NCBI GenBank assembly: GCA_035630615.1
Contig: DASQKI010000038.1
Coordinates: 75,251 to 139,250 of the forward strand
Reading direction: 5' to 3'
Origin: DATFRX01 sp035630615
GTDB lineage: Bacteria > Actinomycetota > Actinomycetes > Propionibacteriales > Nocardioidaceae
DNA: 64,000 bases
The position numbers and the translations under genes are program-made. Position 1 is the stretch's first letter, and every line of letters starts with the position of its first letter. This document shows positions 8,174-19,044 of the stretch, piece after piece. The notes under the pieces are model-generated. The model saw nothing but the letters and a program-made list of their open reading frames with translations. It made no database searches and had not been told where the DNA came from.

Positions 8174-9502
8174 TCAGGGCGAGCTCTCGGTGCTCTTGCC
8201 GGACTCCGGGGCCTCGACCGTGATGTGCGGGACGTCGGCGTCGGCGTCGCCCCAAGCGATCCGCCTCGGCGCCGACGCGGCCTCGACGGTGGCGGCGTGG
8301 TCGCGGTCGAAGTAGTCCCATGCCCAGTTCAAGAAAGCGTCGGTCTTGCTGTGGGCTCCGCTCAGCAGCATCGCGTGTACGCCGAGCCAGGCCGCGAACG
8401 CAACCGGGCCGTCGACCTGGTGCCGTCGCCGCCCGACCTCCGCCACGGCGGCGTTGCGGCCAATCATCGCCATGATGCCCTTGTCCTTGTAGCGGAACGG
8501 CCGGCGGTCTTCGCCGTTCCGGTCCCGCAGGATGTTCTCGGCCGCCCACCGACCGGATTGCTGGGCGACCGACCCCAGCTGGGGCAGCGTCTCGCCGTCG
8601 GCGCCCGGCACGTTGGCTACGTCGCCGACCGCGTAGACGCCGGGATAGCCGTCAACTGTGAGGTCTGGCCGCACGTCGATCCGGCCGCCGCGTCCGGGGC
8701 TGGGTCCGGCCGTCTGGGCAACCTCGCCGCCGGACTCACCGCCGGCCCAGACGATGGTCCGCGTTGCGATGGCGTCGCCGCTATCGAGCTCGACCCGGTC
8801 GGCGTGCACGGCCGTGACCCCGCTGCCGAGCCTGACGTCGGCGCCGGCCTTGGTGAGCTTGGCATGGGCGTACTCGTGGGACTTGTCGGAGAATCCCCCG
8901 AGCAGGCGGGACCCACGGTCGACGATGGTGATTTGGCCATGGTGCTCGACGTGACCGGTCTGACTGAGAGCGCTCATCAGCTCGGCCAACGCCCCAGTGG
9001 TCTCGACCCCCGTCGGGCCGCCTCCCACCACGACCACGTCGAGCGAGCCTTCGACGGGGTCCTGCGAGTCCGCCGCCGCTTGGATCAGCCGCTGGAGGTG
9101 GCGGCGGAGTCGTTCGGCGTCGACGACCGAATAGAGCGGGAAGCCGTGTTCGGCGGCGCCGGGGGTCCCGAAGAAGTTGGGCTGGGCTCCTGCCGCCATC
9201 ACCAAGTGCGATCCGGTGAGGGTTCGCCCGTCGGCCAGCTGCAGCGTGCGCTCGGCGAGATTCACCTTCGCGACGTCGGCGGTCAGGATCTCCACCGAGG
9301 GGAAATCGTCGAAGATCACCCGATGCGGGCGGGCGACGTCCTCGGCGGGCAGTTGCGACGTCGCCACCTGATACAGAAGCGGCTGGAACTGGTGGTAGTC
9401 GTTGCGATCGACCAGCGTCACAGGGATGCCCTCGTCACCGAGCTTGAGTGCGCAGCCGACGCCGGCCAGTCCGCCGCCGAGCACGAGAACGTTGTCCACC
9501 AC
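8174..9502 (-). CDS. ndh: Type II NADH:quinone oxidoreductase
   Basis: This 442-residue single-subunit flavoprotein moves electrons from NADH to quinone without pumping protons. VLVLGGGLAGVG is the FAD-binding fold, YHQFQPLLYQVATSQL is a family signature, VVVVGGGPTGVETTGAL is the NADH-binding fold and VYAVGDVANVPG is the second FAD contact. The hydrophobic C-terminus (AFAAWLGVHAMLL, FLNWAWDYF) should anchor it to the membrane face. The start is GTG 9502 with AAGGGAG upstream. It lies 18 bp after GH15 and 11 bp before the GMC gene. It is close to cydAB, making an uncoupled NADH-to-bd-oxidase route likely. Confidence 0.9.
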   Translation of the reverse strand: MVDNVLVLGGGLAGVGCALKLGDEGIPVTLVDRNDYHQFQPLLYQVATSQLPAEDVARPHRVIFDDFPSVEILTADVAKVNLAERTLQLADGRTLTGSHLVMAAGAQPNFFGTPGAAEHGFPLYSVVDAERLRRHLQRLIQAAADSQDPVEGSLDVVVVGGGPTGVETTGALAELMSALSQTGHVEHHGQITIVDRGSRLLGGFSDKSHEYAHAKLTKAGADVRLGSGVTAVHADRVELDSGDAIATRTIVWAGGESGGEVAQTAGPSPGRGGRIDVRPDLTVDGYPGVYAVGDVANVPGADGETLPQLGSVAQQSGRWAAENILRDRNGEDRRPFRYKDKGIMAMIGRNAAVAEVGRRRHQVDGPVAFAAWLGVHAMLLSGAHSKTDAFLNWAWDYFDRDHAATVEAASAPRRIAWGDADADVPHITVEAPESGKSTESSP

Positions 9503-9520
9503 GATGACTCCCTTTGCCTC

Positions 9521-11383
<1,863 letters not shown>

Positions 11384-11452
11384 CGTCCCGCCCTCCTTCC
11401 CGCCTGTCGAGAGGGACCTGCCCACCATCGGCAGATCGGTTCTCGGGACGCA

Positions 11453-11469
11453 TCACCCGACCAAGGTGA
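11453..11469. promoter_or_regulatory. Perfect dyad ATCACC-N7-GGTGAT upstream of the GH15 operon
   Basis: TCACC (11453-11457), seven bases CGACCAA, then GGTGA (11465-11469); flanking A and T extend the arms to six perfect base pairs. A near-identical element sits at 14095-14111 in front of cydA, sharing CCCGACC in the spacer. Its near edge is 69 nt from the GH15 start. I infer binding of a dimeric transcription factor; which one is unknown. Confidence 0.6.
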
Positions 11470-11486
11470 TGTGGGGGCCGCAACGG

Positions 11487-12530
11487 TCAGCTCGAGAGAC
11501 GATCCGGCGCTCGGTCGTCGGCCTCCTCGACTCCCTCCTCCGGAAGCAGATCACGCTGGTGGAGGACATAGAGCAGCATGAAGCCGGGCAGGACGATGAC
11601 CACCGCGAGCACAACCGCCACCAGCACCGCCTGGAGCGTGCCCGAGGGAGCCGCCGCATCCGAGACGGTGAGGCTCTCCGGCAGGAGGTACGGCCACTGC
11701 GCAGCTCCCCAAGAGGCGACGAGACTCGCCACCGCGAGCATGGCGAGCAGTCGAGCCCCCCGAGGAGCTCCGCGGACCAGCAGGAGGAGCGCGCCCGCTC
11801 CGCAGAGGACGGTGGCGACCACGAGTGCCAACGCGCGCGACTTGAGGCCGTCGAAGACGTGCGACGCGTCGGCATGCAGCACGAACAGGCCGACGACGGA
11901 GATGGCCCCGACGACAACAGCGGCAACGGCGGCCCGGCGACGAAAGTACTCCACCATGTCCGCGTCGCCCTGATGCCGGGCATCCCAGACGAGGTAAACC
12001 GCCGAGAGGTACGCGATGACCGCGATCGCCAGGACGCCGCTCACGACCGACGTCGGGTTGATCCAGCTGTCCACCGGATCTCCAGCCTCCCCACCAGCCG
12101 GCACCTCGCCGGAAGCGATGCCGCCGACGATCGCCCCCATGCAGTACGGCACCAGCACCGAGGAGCAGGCGAAGCCGCCGCCGAACACGCGGCGATAGCG
12201 AAGCGAGACGACCACCTTCCGGAATGCGAAGCTCGCCCCGCGAAGGACGATGCCCAACGCCGCGATGGCCAGGGGCACCCACAGCGTCAGGGTGATCGAG
12301 GCATAGGCCTCCGGGAACGCCGTCCACAAGACGACGAAGATGAAAATCAGCCAGACGTGGTTGGCCTCCCAGACCGGACCGATGGCACGCTCGATGACCA
12401 GGCGGGGCCGGCTTCCGCGCTCCGGACCGCCGGCGATGAGATCCCAGAACCCGGCGCCGAAGTCGGCGCCTCCGAAGACCGCATAGGCGACCACGGCGAG
12501 CATGAGGACGACCGCGATCGTGGTGCTCAC
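11487..12530 (-). CDS. cydB: Cytochrome bd ubiquinol oxidase subunit II
   Basis: This 347-residue integral membrane protein has about eight hydrophobic segments. Its N-terminal AYAVFGGADFGAGFWDL and ERAIGPVWEANHVWLIF motifs are diagnostic of CydB. It pairs with CydA to form the quinol oxidase that reduces O2 to water with high affinity. The GTG start at 12530 overlaps the cydA stop by four bases (GTGA), implying translational coupling. No cydC/cydD assembly transporter genes are adjacent. The charged tail EEGVEEADDRAPDRLSS is cytoplasmic. Confidence 0.93.
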   Translation of the reverse strand: MSTTIAVVLMLAVVAYAVFGGADFGAGFWDLIAGGPERGSRPRLVIERAIGPVWEANHVWLIFIFVVLWTAFPEAYASITLTLWVPLAIAALGIVLRGASFAFRKVVVSLRYRRVFGGGFACSSVLVPYCMGAIVGGIASGEVPAGGEAGDPVDSWINPTSVVSGVLAIAVIAYLSAVYLVWDARHQGDADMVEYFRRRAAVAAVVVGAISVVGLFVLHADASHVFDGLKSRALALVVATVLCGAGALLLLVRGAPRGARLLAMLAVASLVASWGAAQWPYLLPESLTVSDAAAPSGTLQAVLVAVVLAVVIVLPGFMLLYVLHQRDLLPEEGVEEADDRAPDRLSS

Positions 12531-13966
12531 CGGACCACCTCCTCGGGCTCGGCCGCCGAGTCCTCCGGTGGTGGCGCACTAGGGCCGTACGGCGTGTCGT
12601 GGTCGGTGAAGCCGCCGGACCGGCGGAACCGTTGGCTCATCCCACGGAGCACGAGGATGGTCGTAACGCCGAGCGCGAGGTAGATGACCACGACGGCGAT
12701 GGTCATGATCCAGATGCCGGTGTTCGCGGTCGCCGCGTCCTCGACCTTCATGTGGTGGTAGACGATCCACGGTTGGCGTCCGACCTCGGTCACCACCCAG
12801 CCGGCCTCCATCGTGATAACGGCAAGGACTCCGGAGCAGGCGGCCGCCCGCAGGAACCACTTGCTCGCCGGCATCCGGCGCCGGAAGATCCAGCTGACGG
12901 CATACCACACCGACAACAGGAACAGCAGCGTCCCGAGGCCGACCATGACGTCCCAGGCCAGATGGACGACGTTGACCTGGCGGGTGGTCGGCCGCTCGTC
13001 GGCCGGGAACGAGTCCAGGCCCTGCACGGTGGTCGACGTCCCCGAGCTCGGATCGGACAGCCACGACGCCAGACCGGGTATCGGGATTCCGCCGCTCACC
13101 GTGCCGTCCTCGTTGAGGTGACCGAGAAGCGTCTCCGGGACGTCACTTTTCGTCTCCGGCACCATTTCGATCGCGGCGAACTTCGCCGGCTGGTTGTCGT
13201 ATACCCATCGGGCTAGGGCGTCGCCGACGCCCATCTGGATCGGCGTTGCGATCGCGGCCACGCTGAAGGCGATGGTGAAGCCGATCCGGTGGTATCGATC
13301 GTGTCGGCCGCGCAACATGCCCATGGCGTAGACCGACGCCACCAAGAAGCCACCGACCACGTAGGCGGCGAGAATCATGTGGGTCGCTTGGAGCGGCATC
13401 GCGTCGTTGAAGATCACGTCGACCGGGTCGACATCGACCACGTCGCCGTTCGAGTTCAGCGTGAAGCCCGACGGCGAATTCATCCAGGCGTTCGCCGCGA
13501 CCACCGACGCACTGCCGAAGATCCCGGCGAGGACGATCGGGACGCCGGTCCAAAAGTGCGCCCACGGTTTCAGCCGCCGCCACCCGAAGATGTAGATCGC
13601 GAGAAAGATCGCCTCGGTGAAGAAGAACAAGCCCTCGAACGCGAACGGCACGCCGAAGGCCTCACCCCACTGCCCCATGAACTTCGGCCACAGCAGACCG
13701 AACTCGAAGCTGAGAACCGTGCCCGTCACCGCGCCGACGGCGAACGTCACCGCCATGTACTTCGACCACCGCTGGGCCAGCAGGAGAGCGTCCCGGTCGT
13801 CGTGTCGTATCGCCCGATAGTTGGCGATCAGGGTCATCGCCGCCCACGAGACGCCGAGCGGCACCAGGATGATGTGGAACGCGAGAGTAAACGCCATCTG
13901 TCCCCGGGCCCACGGCACCGGATCCGCGTCCGCGATCGCGACGAGTTCGTTGAGTGTCGCGGACAC
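12527..13966 (-). CDS. cydA: Cytochrome bd ubiquinol oxidase subunit I
   Basis: The 479-residue subunit carries the haems and the quinol site. AFTLAFHIILVPLGV contains His31, the likely high-spin haem ligand. FAFEGLFFFTEAIFL has the conserved Glu pair (111, 118), and PLQATHMILAAYVVGG contains His196, a likely b558 ligand. The quinol loop is short, as in most actinobacterial bd oxidases. The GTG at 13966 is the best start although its ribosome site is weak; the first transmembrane helix begins soon after. A dyad matching that of the GH15 operon lies at 14095-14111. This would be the terminal oxidase under low oxygen or nitrosative stress. Confidence 0.95.
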   Translation of the reverse strand: MSATLNELVAIADADPVPWARGQMAFTLAFHIILVPLGVSWAAMTLIANYRAIRHDDRDALLLAQRWSKYMAVTFAVGAVTGTVLSFEFGLLWPKFMGQWGEAFGVPFAFEGLFFFTEAIFLAIYIFGWRRLKPWAHFWTGVPIVLAGIFGSASVVAANAWMNSPSGFTLNSNGDVVDVDPVDVIFNDAMPLQATHMILAAYVVGGFLVASVYAMGMLRGRHDRYHRIGFTIAFSVAAIATPIQMGVGDALARWVYDNQPAKFAAIEMVPETKSDVPETLLGHLNEDGTVSGGIPIPGLASWLSDPSSGTSTTVQGLDSFPADERPTTRQVNVVHLAWDVMVGLGTLLFLLSVWYAVSWIFRRRMPASKWFLRAAACSGVLAVITMEAGWVVTEVGRQPWIVYHHMKVEDAATANTGIWIMTIAVVVIYLALGVTTILVLRGMSQRFRRSGGFTDHDTPYGPSAPPPEDSAAEPEEVVR

Positions 13967-14094
13967 GGGCTAGGCCAGCCTCACGTCGGGCATGGATCTC
14001 CCCTGGGTGCACCGGAGTTTGGAACCCATTCGGCTCGGATCCTCGACTCCAAGGATTCTCAATCGAGCCTCGCCTTCCGGACGGCCGCCTGGCA

Positions 14095-14111
14095 TCGCCC
14101 GACCCGGGTGA
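14095..14111. promoter_or_regulatory. Dyad TCGCC-N7-GGTGA upstream of cydAB
   Basis: ATCGCC CGACCCG GGTGAT closely matches the GH15 dyad (ATCACC CGACCAA GGTGAT), differing at only three positions over 19 bases. It lies 128 nt before the cydA GTG, between the cydA start and the stop of the DHA2 exporter gene, both on the minus strand. Shared control of cytochrome bd and the GH15/NDH-2 operon is inferred. Confidence 0.5.
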
Positions 14112-14124
14112 TCTGGCGGGCGGC

Positions 14125-15747
14125 TCAAGACTCCGCCTCGAGCGAGCGTTGAGCCGCTCTGTCCCGCTTGTCCTCGGCGTGGTACTGACGGAGCAGGAGC
14201 TGCTCGTCGTCCCGGCGCGGGAAGAAGAAAAAGACGAGTATGGCGCCGAGCAGCACTGCGATGACGCCAGCTGCGTACGCCCAGTCGTCACCCTGCAGGA
14301 ACGAAGTCTTCGCGGCGGCGATGATCTGGTCGGCATGGCTGGGGTGCTGCTGAGCCACCTCTTCAGCGCCGGCGAACGACTTCGTCATCTCCGACTGAAC
14401 ATCGTTGGAGATCTGGTCGGCTTGCGAGGAGTTGGCGATGCTCGAGCTCAACGCGTCCGCATACCCAGCTGTCAGGAGCGCACCGAAGACCGACTGCATG
14501 ATCGCGCCTCCCAAGTCGCGCTGGAGGTCCGCGGTCCCGGACGCCATTCCGGCCCGATCGACCGGAACCGAGCCGGTCAGCGAGTGCGAGGCCGGGGTTC
14601 CCGCGAGGCCCACGCCGGTCCCGATCAGGGCATACGCGATCCCGATCTCCCAGTAGCTGCTGTCTTCCTTCCAGAGGAGCAGCATCGAGACGAAGGCGAG
14701 CAACAGGAATACATAGCCGGCGAGCAGCGTCACTCGGGCACCGTGAGTCTCCACCAGCTTGGCCGACTGTGGCGCCACCAGCACCATGCAAACCACGGCA
14801 GGCAGGAAGGCGGTTCCGGCCTCGATCGTGTTGTATCCGACGACATTCTGGAGGAACTGTTGGCTGACGAACATCGCGCCCATGAGCGAACCGAAGACGA
14901 TGATCCCCGCACAGGCGGCCACCCAGAAGACTCGCCGCCCGGCGATGTGCAGGTCGTAGAGCGGGTTCGCGGCGCGGCGCTGCTGCCAGACGAACGCCGC
15001 AGCGGCCGCGAGCGCGATGAGTGCGAGGCCCAGCACGAGCGCCCCTTTGCCCGGCACAGCCGCGAAGTTGATCGAGAGTACGAGACCACCCACGAGGAGC
15101 ACCGACAAGATGCCCCCGAGATTGTCGACGGGCTCGGACGACTCGTTGACATGCGCAGGGACGAAGAACCACGCCATCACCAACGCGACCGCGGCCAGCG
15201 GGAGGGTGATCAAAAAGACCGACCCCCACCAGAAGTCCTCCAGAAGCAATCCGGCGACCAACGGCCCGAGCGACGCGATGGCGCCCCCGAGCGCCGACCA
15301 GAGCGCGATCGACCTGGTTCGCTGCGGACCCGACCACAGAGCGGTGATCAACGCCAGCGTGGTCGGATAGGCCATTCCGGCCGAAACTCCGCCCAAGATT
15401 CGCGCCAGCACCAGCACGTCGTCGCTCGGGGCGTACGCGGCGAGCAGGCAGGCCGGCACGGACAACAGGACGCCGACGATGAGCAGCATCTTGCGTCCGT
15501 AGCGGTCGCCGACCGCGCCGAGATAGAGCACGGACGCCGCTAGGCCCAGCGAGTATCCGATCGCGATCAGGTTGAGCGTGGTCTGCGACGAGTCGAACGC
15601 CTTGCCGATGGATGGCAAGGCGACGTTGGCCACCGACAGGTTGAGGTTGGCCACAGCGGCCACGAGGATCAGGGAGACGAGCACCAACGATGCCCTCGCT
15701 GGAGCCGTACCGGAATCAAGCTCGGCCGGTTCACGGCTTGAGGACAT
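14125..15747 (-). CDS. MFS drug:proton antiporter, DHA2 type
   Basis: This 540-residue protein has about 14 hydrophobic segments. NLNLSVANVALPSIGKAF is the TM1 motif and GDRYGRKMLL the loop 2-3 motif A of the DHA2 family. It probably exports amphipathic compounds or antibiotics. Between the last two helices lies a hydrophilic stretch (SQADQISNDVQSEMTKSFAG) common in this group. Start ATG 15747 has GGAGG seven bases upstream. An inverted repeat (15757-15785) abuts that ribosome site and a dyad (15806-15822) lies 58 nt upstream, so it looks regulated. No regulator gene is adjacent. Confidence 0.88.
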   Translation of the reverse strand: MSSSREPAELDSGTAPARASLVLVSLILVAAVANLNLSVANVALPSIGKAFDSSQTTLNLIAIGYSLGLAASVLYLGAVGDRYGRKMLLIVGVLLSVPACLLAAYAPSDDVLVLARILGGVSAGMAYPTTLALITALWSGPQRTRSIALWSALGGAIASLGPLVAGLLLEDFWWGSVFLITLPLAAVALVMAWFFVPAHVNESSEPVDNLGGILSVLLVGGLVLSINFAAVPGKGALVLGLALIALAAAAAFVWQQRRAANPLYDLHIAGRRVFWVAACAGIIVFGSLMGAMFVSQQFLQNVVGYNTIEAGTAFLPAVVCMVLVAPQSAKLVETHGARVTLLAGYVFLLLAFVSMLLLWKEDSSYWEIGIAYALIGTGVGLAGTPASHSLTGSVPVDRAGMASGTADLQRDLGGAIMQSVFGALLTAGYADALSSSIANSSQADQISNDVQSEMTKSFAGAEEVAQQHPSHADQIIAAAKTSFLQGDDWAYAAGVIAVLLGAILVFFFFPRRDDEQLLLRQYHAEDKRDRAAQRSLEAES

Positions 15748-15756
15748 GGCGGCCTC

Positions 15757-15785
15757 CGGGAGTCTGCGTGCTCTCCAGACTCCCG
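15757..15785. promoter_or_regulatory. Inverted repeat beside the exporter's ribosome site
   Basis: CGGGAGTCT and AGACTCCCG form perfect 9-bp arms around an 11-base loop. The proximal arm touches the GGAGG of the gene starting at 15747. It could be a repressor operator or an mRNA hairpin that affects translation. Confidence 0.45.
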
Positions 15786-15805
15786 CCGGACCACGTCTGC
15801 GGGCG

Positions 15806-15822
15806 TCACCCGCGACGGATGA
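15806..15822. promoter_or_regulatory. TCACC-N7-GATGA dyad upstream of the DHA2 exporter
   Basis: TCACCCGCGACGGATGA. Together with the preceding GGC(A/G), it matches the site at 52585-52605 in 19 of 21 positions. Both sites lie about 60 nt before a minus-strand start codon. Shared sequence, orientation and distance argue for a real control element. Confidence 0.55.
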
Positions 15823-15844
15823 ATGGGCGGATCCCACCGTGCGC

Positions 15845-15869
15845 CGTCTGGTCACCCCCACGCCAGACG
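15845..15869 (-). terminator. Hairpin downstream of the acetamidase/formamidase gene
   Basis: CGTCTGG and CCAGACG form a perfect 7-bp stem around an 11-base loop, about 100 bp past the stop codon at 15969. There is no T-run, so it is a terminator candidate only. Confidence 0.35.
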
Positions 15870-15968
15870 TGGTCAGGACAGGCAGCGGCGAGCGTCCCGG
15901 GGCTGATGCGTACGCGACGTGTCCTCTGACGCTGAACGCGTCGATGCCTCTGATCCGGCCGGGAGCAA

Positions 15969-17084
15969 CTAGCTCACGAAGATGTCCTCGGGCAGGAATG
16001 CCGACACCAGCATGTTCGGCACATCGACGAGTTGGCTCACCTTGAGATCAACCGCAACGCTGCAAAGGGCGTACGCCTGCTGACGGGTCCAGCCCCGTTC
16101 GCCCAGGTGATCGATCATGTTGAGCAGCGCGTTGCGGGCGGCAAGTGTGGCGTCCTCGGCGCGATTCTCGCCGTCCCGGGTGACCGAGATGCCCGTCGTG
16201 GCATAGAACCGGCGCGGTGCTGCGTACTCCGGAGGAAGGTAGTAGTCGGAGCGGGTGAACCGTAGGTCGCGGATGCCCTTCTCGGCGGCCTCGCCCTTGC
16301 GCAACTCGAATCGGACCCGCAGCGTCGCTCGCATCTCGACCGCCGTGCCGCAGGTCTCGCAGTCGCCCTGGGCGAAGTGGGCGTCTCCAGCGGAGAACAA
16401 CCCGCCCGGCGTGTCGACCGGAAGCAGCAGCGTAGCGCCGGCGCCGAGCTGCTTGATGTCGACGTTGCCAGCCTGCTCTCGCGGCGGGATCGTACGAAGT
16501 CCTTCCGCCGCGAGGCGAGGATCACTGGGGATCGCGGACGCCGGGGATGGCGGCAGGACCATGCCGCCGCGATCGAGCAGCGCCTGCTCGCGTGCTGTCG
16601 TCCGGGCCAGCAGATCGTATCCCGGACTGAGGCCGATCGTGCCCATGAACGGCGAGCCTGGAATCCGTACGCCGGGCAGGTCCGGGGACGTCGCCCAGCC
16701 GTCGGCGATCTCCCAGCTGACCTTGAACGGCTCGGGGAAGACGTCGCGGAGGAAGCCGAAGCCTGGCACCTGCACGGTGTAGCCGTAGCTGTCCGGCGTC
16801 ACCTCGAGGATCTCCACCTCGAGCAGGTCACCCGGCTCGGCGCCCTCGACGTGGACCGGTCCGGTGAGCGGATGCACGAGGTCGAGATTGGGAGCGCCGA
16901 CTGTCTCCAGCGTCGCGTCCGGGCCCATTTGCCCGTCGAACGCGTCGCGAGTCTCCAAGACGACTTCGTCGCCTGGCTGACAACGCACCACCGGCGGGAT
17001 ATCGGGATGCCATCGGTTGTGACCGGTGTTCGGCTCCTCCAGCAAGGTCTGACTGCGGTCGATCCGGATCTCGTGAACCGTCAT
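15969..17084 (-). CDS. Acetamidase/formamidase family protein
   Basis: The 371-residue protein fits the FmdA/AmdA family, which hydrolyses formamide or short amides to ammonia and the acid. Supporting segments are GPVHVEGAEPGDLLEVEILEV, GSPFMGTIGLSP, GGNVDIKQL-like sequence (AGNVDIKQLGAGATLLLPV), GGLFSAGDAHFAQGDCE and the C-terminal DLKVSQLVDVPNMLVSAFLP. Start ATG 17084 has GAAGGAG upstream. It appears monocistronic, with no amide transporter adjacent. Distant homologues act on other amides, so the substrate is uncertain. Confidence 0.85.
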   Translation of the reverse strand: MTVHEIRIDRSQTLLEEPNTGHNRWHPDIPPVVRCQPGDEVVLETRDAFDGQMGPDATLETVGAPNLDLVHPLTGPVHVEGAEPGDLLEVEILEVTPDSYGYTVQVPGFGFLRDVFPEPFKVSWEIADGWATSPDLPGVRIPGSPFMGTIGLSPGYDLLARTTAREQALLDRGGMVLPPSPASAIPSDPRLAAEGLRTIPPREQAGNVDIKQLGAGATLLLPVDTPGGLFSAGDAHFAQGDCETCGTAVEMRATLRVRFELRKGEAAEKGIRDLRFTRSDYYLPPEYAAPRRFYATTGISVTRDGENRAEDATLAARNALLNMIDHLGERGWTRQQAYALCSVAVDLKVSQLVDVPNMLVSAFLPEDIFVS

Positions 17085-17157
17085 GCTCGCTCCTTCGCCC
17101 GATACGGCGATCGTGGCAGCGAAGCGCGGTGAACGCCATCCCAGATCTCGTCCCGAG

Positions 17158-17607
17158 TCACTCGCCAGCGTTTCGGGCTTCGATGGCCTTGACGGTCTTT
17201 TCCAGCTCCTTACCCAAGACGCGCTTACCAGCGATGCCGAGGACGACCGCGAGCGCCTTCCCCTTGAAGTTCTTGCCGTCGCGTACCACGACGACGTCGA
17301 CTTCGGTGGTTCCGTCGGGACTGCGCGTGAAGGTGTAGGTGTGACCCGAGTCGCCTCCCCACAGATTGGAGTCCGTGGTCGTCATGGATACGCGGTTGGG
17401 ATCGGACCAGTCGTAGCGCAAGCGTTCCCAGATGCCGCGGGAGCCCTCCGTCACGTCGGCCCGATCGGGACCCTGATCGTGCACCTTGAGGTATTCGTCG
17501 GCACTGTTGCCGAACAGCGCCGCGCGGCCTGGCCCGAAGTCGGTGAGCCCAGCGACGAACTGCTCGGGCGTCGCGGTGGTTGTCTGCTTGAGGTGGATCG
17601 TCGTCAT
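17158..17607 (-). CDS. SRPBCC-like ligand-binding protein
   Basis: The 149-residue protein begins MTTIHLKQTTTATPEQFVAGL, includes WERLRYDWSDPNRVSMTTTDS and TYTFTRSPDGTTEVDVVVVRDGKNFKGK, and ends with an amphipathic helix. This alternation is the START/SRPBCC helix-grip pattern used for hydrophobic ligands. The function is unknown. Its ATG overlaps the stop of the upstream flavoprotein (ATGA at 17604-17607), so the two are probably translated together. Confidence 0.7.
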   Translation of the reverse strand: MTTIHLKQTTTATPEQFVAGLTDFGPGRAALFGNSADEYLKVHDQGPDRADVTEGSRGIWERLRYDWSDPNRVSMTTTDSNLWGGDSGHTYTFTRSPDGTTEVDVVVVRDGKNFKGKALAVVLGIAGKRVLGKELEKTVKAIEARNAGE

Positions 17608-18956
17608 GAGTGCTCCGTCGCTGAGATGGCCGTGATCTCGCCACGCAGTGCCTGCAATGCGGCGACGTAGATCTCGGAGAAGGTCGGGAACGGCTGGATC
17701 GTGTCGCGCAGGACGTCGAGGGAAATCCCGGCGCGGATTGCGATGGTCGCCTGTTGCAGCCATTCGCCGGCCTCGGGGCCGAGCGCGTAGGCACCCGTCA
17801 GCACCTCGCCGTCGCTGAGGAGGGTCAGGAACCCGTTGGAGTCGGCGTAGGCGCGGGTGTAGGTCGCCGTCTTGGCCACCTCGGACACCGGCACGGTGGC
17901 GCTGAATGGGGCCTCGGTCGCGCCGACTGCCGCTGCCTGCGGATCGGTGTAGGTGACCCGGGGTACGGCGCGGTAGTCGGCCTCGCGGGGCTCGCCGAGG
18001 ATGTTGGCCGCGACCACACGGCCCTGGTATTTGCCGACGTGGGTGAGCGGCCAGATGCCCGTGACGTCCCCGATCGCCCACACCCGCTCAGCGACACGGA
18101 GCCGCGTGTCGACCGGCACACCGCCGGGGTCGGGCGTGACGCCGACGGTCTCCAGTCCGATCCCATCCACCCGTGGGCGCCGGCCGGCCGCGACCAGCAG
18201 CCGGTCGGCGCGCAACTCTCGGCCGCCGTCGAGAGTCAGAACGTAGTCCTCGCCGTCCCGTCGGGCACCGGTGGCGTGTTCGCCGAGCACGACCTCGATG
18301 CCGTCGCGCCGCAGGACCTCGCCGAGTGCCTCACCGAGTGCGGCGGGCTCGCGGGCCAACACATGGGCGCCTCCCTCGACGAGGGTCACGTCCCCGCCGA
18401 GCTGCCGAACGACTTGCGCGATCTCGACCCCCACCGGCCCACCGCCGAGCACGAGCAGGTGGCGCGGGATCTCCGTCATGCTGGTGGCCTCCCGGCTGCC
18501 CCAAACGCCCGAGAGCTCAGCCAGCCCGTCTATCGGAGGCATGAACGGGTCGGAGCCGTTCGCCAGCACGACATGCCGCGCGTGATGACGTACACCATCG
18601 ACCTCGACCGCGCCGGTGCCGCTGAGCCGCCCACTGCCGCGCAGCAGATCGATGCCCTTGCTCTTCAGCCAGGCCTCCTGGCCGGCGTCCGAGTAGTCGG
18701 AGACCATGAAGTCTCGCCATGCGAACACCGCCTGCACGTCGACCTCCGCGGTCCCCGCGGCGTCCCGAGCGGCATGCGCGGCCTCGCCGGGACGCAAGAG
18801 CGTCTTCGAAGGGATGCACGCCCAGTACGAGCACTCGCCGCCCACCAGCTCTCGCTCGACGATGGCGACCCGCAGGCCGCCATCGGTCAACGCGCCCGCG
18901 CAATGCTCACCAGGAGAGCCGCCGCCCATCACGATCACGTCGTAGTCGGCGGTCAT
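17604..18956 (-). CDS. Pyridine nucleotide-disulfide oxidoreductase, dihydrolipoyl dehydrogenase-like
   Basis: The 450-residue flavoprotein has an N-terminal FAD fold (DVIVMGGGSPGEHCAG), a redox disulfide in GGECSYWACIPSK (Cys42, Cys47), an NAD(P) fold (LLVLGGGPVGVEIAQVV) and RVWAIGDVTG. The C-terminal dimer interface reads QPFPTFSEIY where true lipoamide dehydrogenases have HxHPTxSE, so the catalytic base His is absent. It therefore probably is not an E3 subunit; a quinone, thiol or metal reductase role is more likely. The ATG at 18956 is 88 nt from the exact GGGTCCAACGACCCT dyad at 19045-19059. Confidence 0.85.
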   Translation of the reverse strand: MTADYDVIVMGGGSPGEHCAGALTDGGLRVAIVERELVGGECSYWACIPSKTLLRPGEAAHAARDAAGTAEVDVQAVFAWRDFMVSDYSDAGQEAWLKSKGIDLLRGSGRLSGTGAVEVDGVRHHARHVVLANGSDPFMPPIDGLAELSGVWGSREATSMTEIPRHLLVLGGGPVGVEIAQVVRQLGGDVTLVEGGAHVLAREPAALGEALGEVLRRDGIEVVLGEHATGARRDGEDYVLTLDGGRELRADRLLVAAGRRPRVDGIGLETVGVTPDPGGVPVDTRLRVAERVWAIGDVTGIWPLTHVGKYQGRVVAANILGEPREADYRAVPRVTYTDPQAAAVGATEAPFSATVPVSEVAKTATYTRAYADSNGFLTLLSDGEVLTGAYALGPEAGEWLQQATIAIRAGISLDVLRDTIQPFPTFSEIYVAALQALRGEITAISATEHS

Positions 18957-19044
18957 ATCGGCAGTTCCTGAGGTGTCATATCCATAGCTCGGCTCCAGAC
19001 AGCTCGACTTACTCGACACTCGTCCGACCGGGTGAGACTTCTCT

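Noticed and set aside
17604..18956. Assignment as dihydrolipoyl dehydrogenase (lpd)
   Set aside because: The C-terminal catalytic His motif is absent and no 2-oxoacid dehydrogenase genes are nearby.
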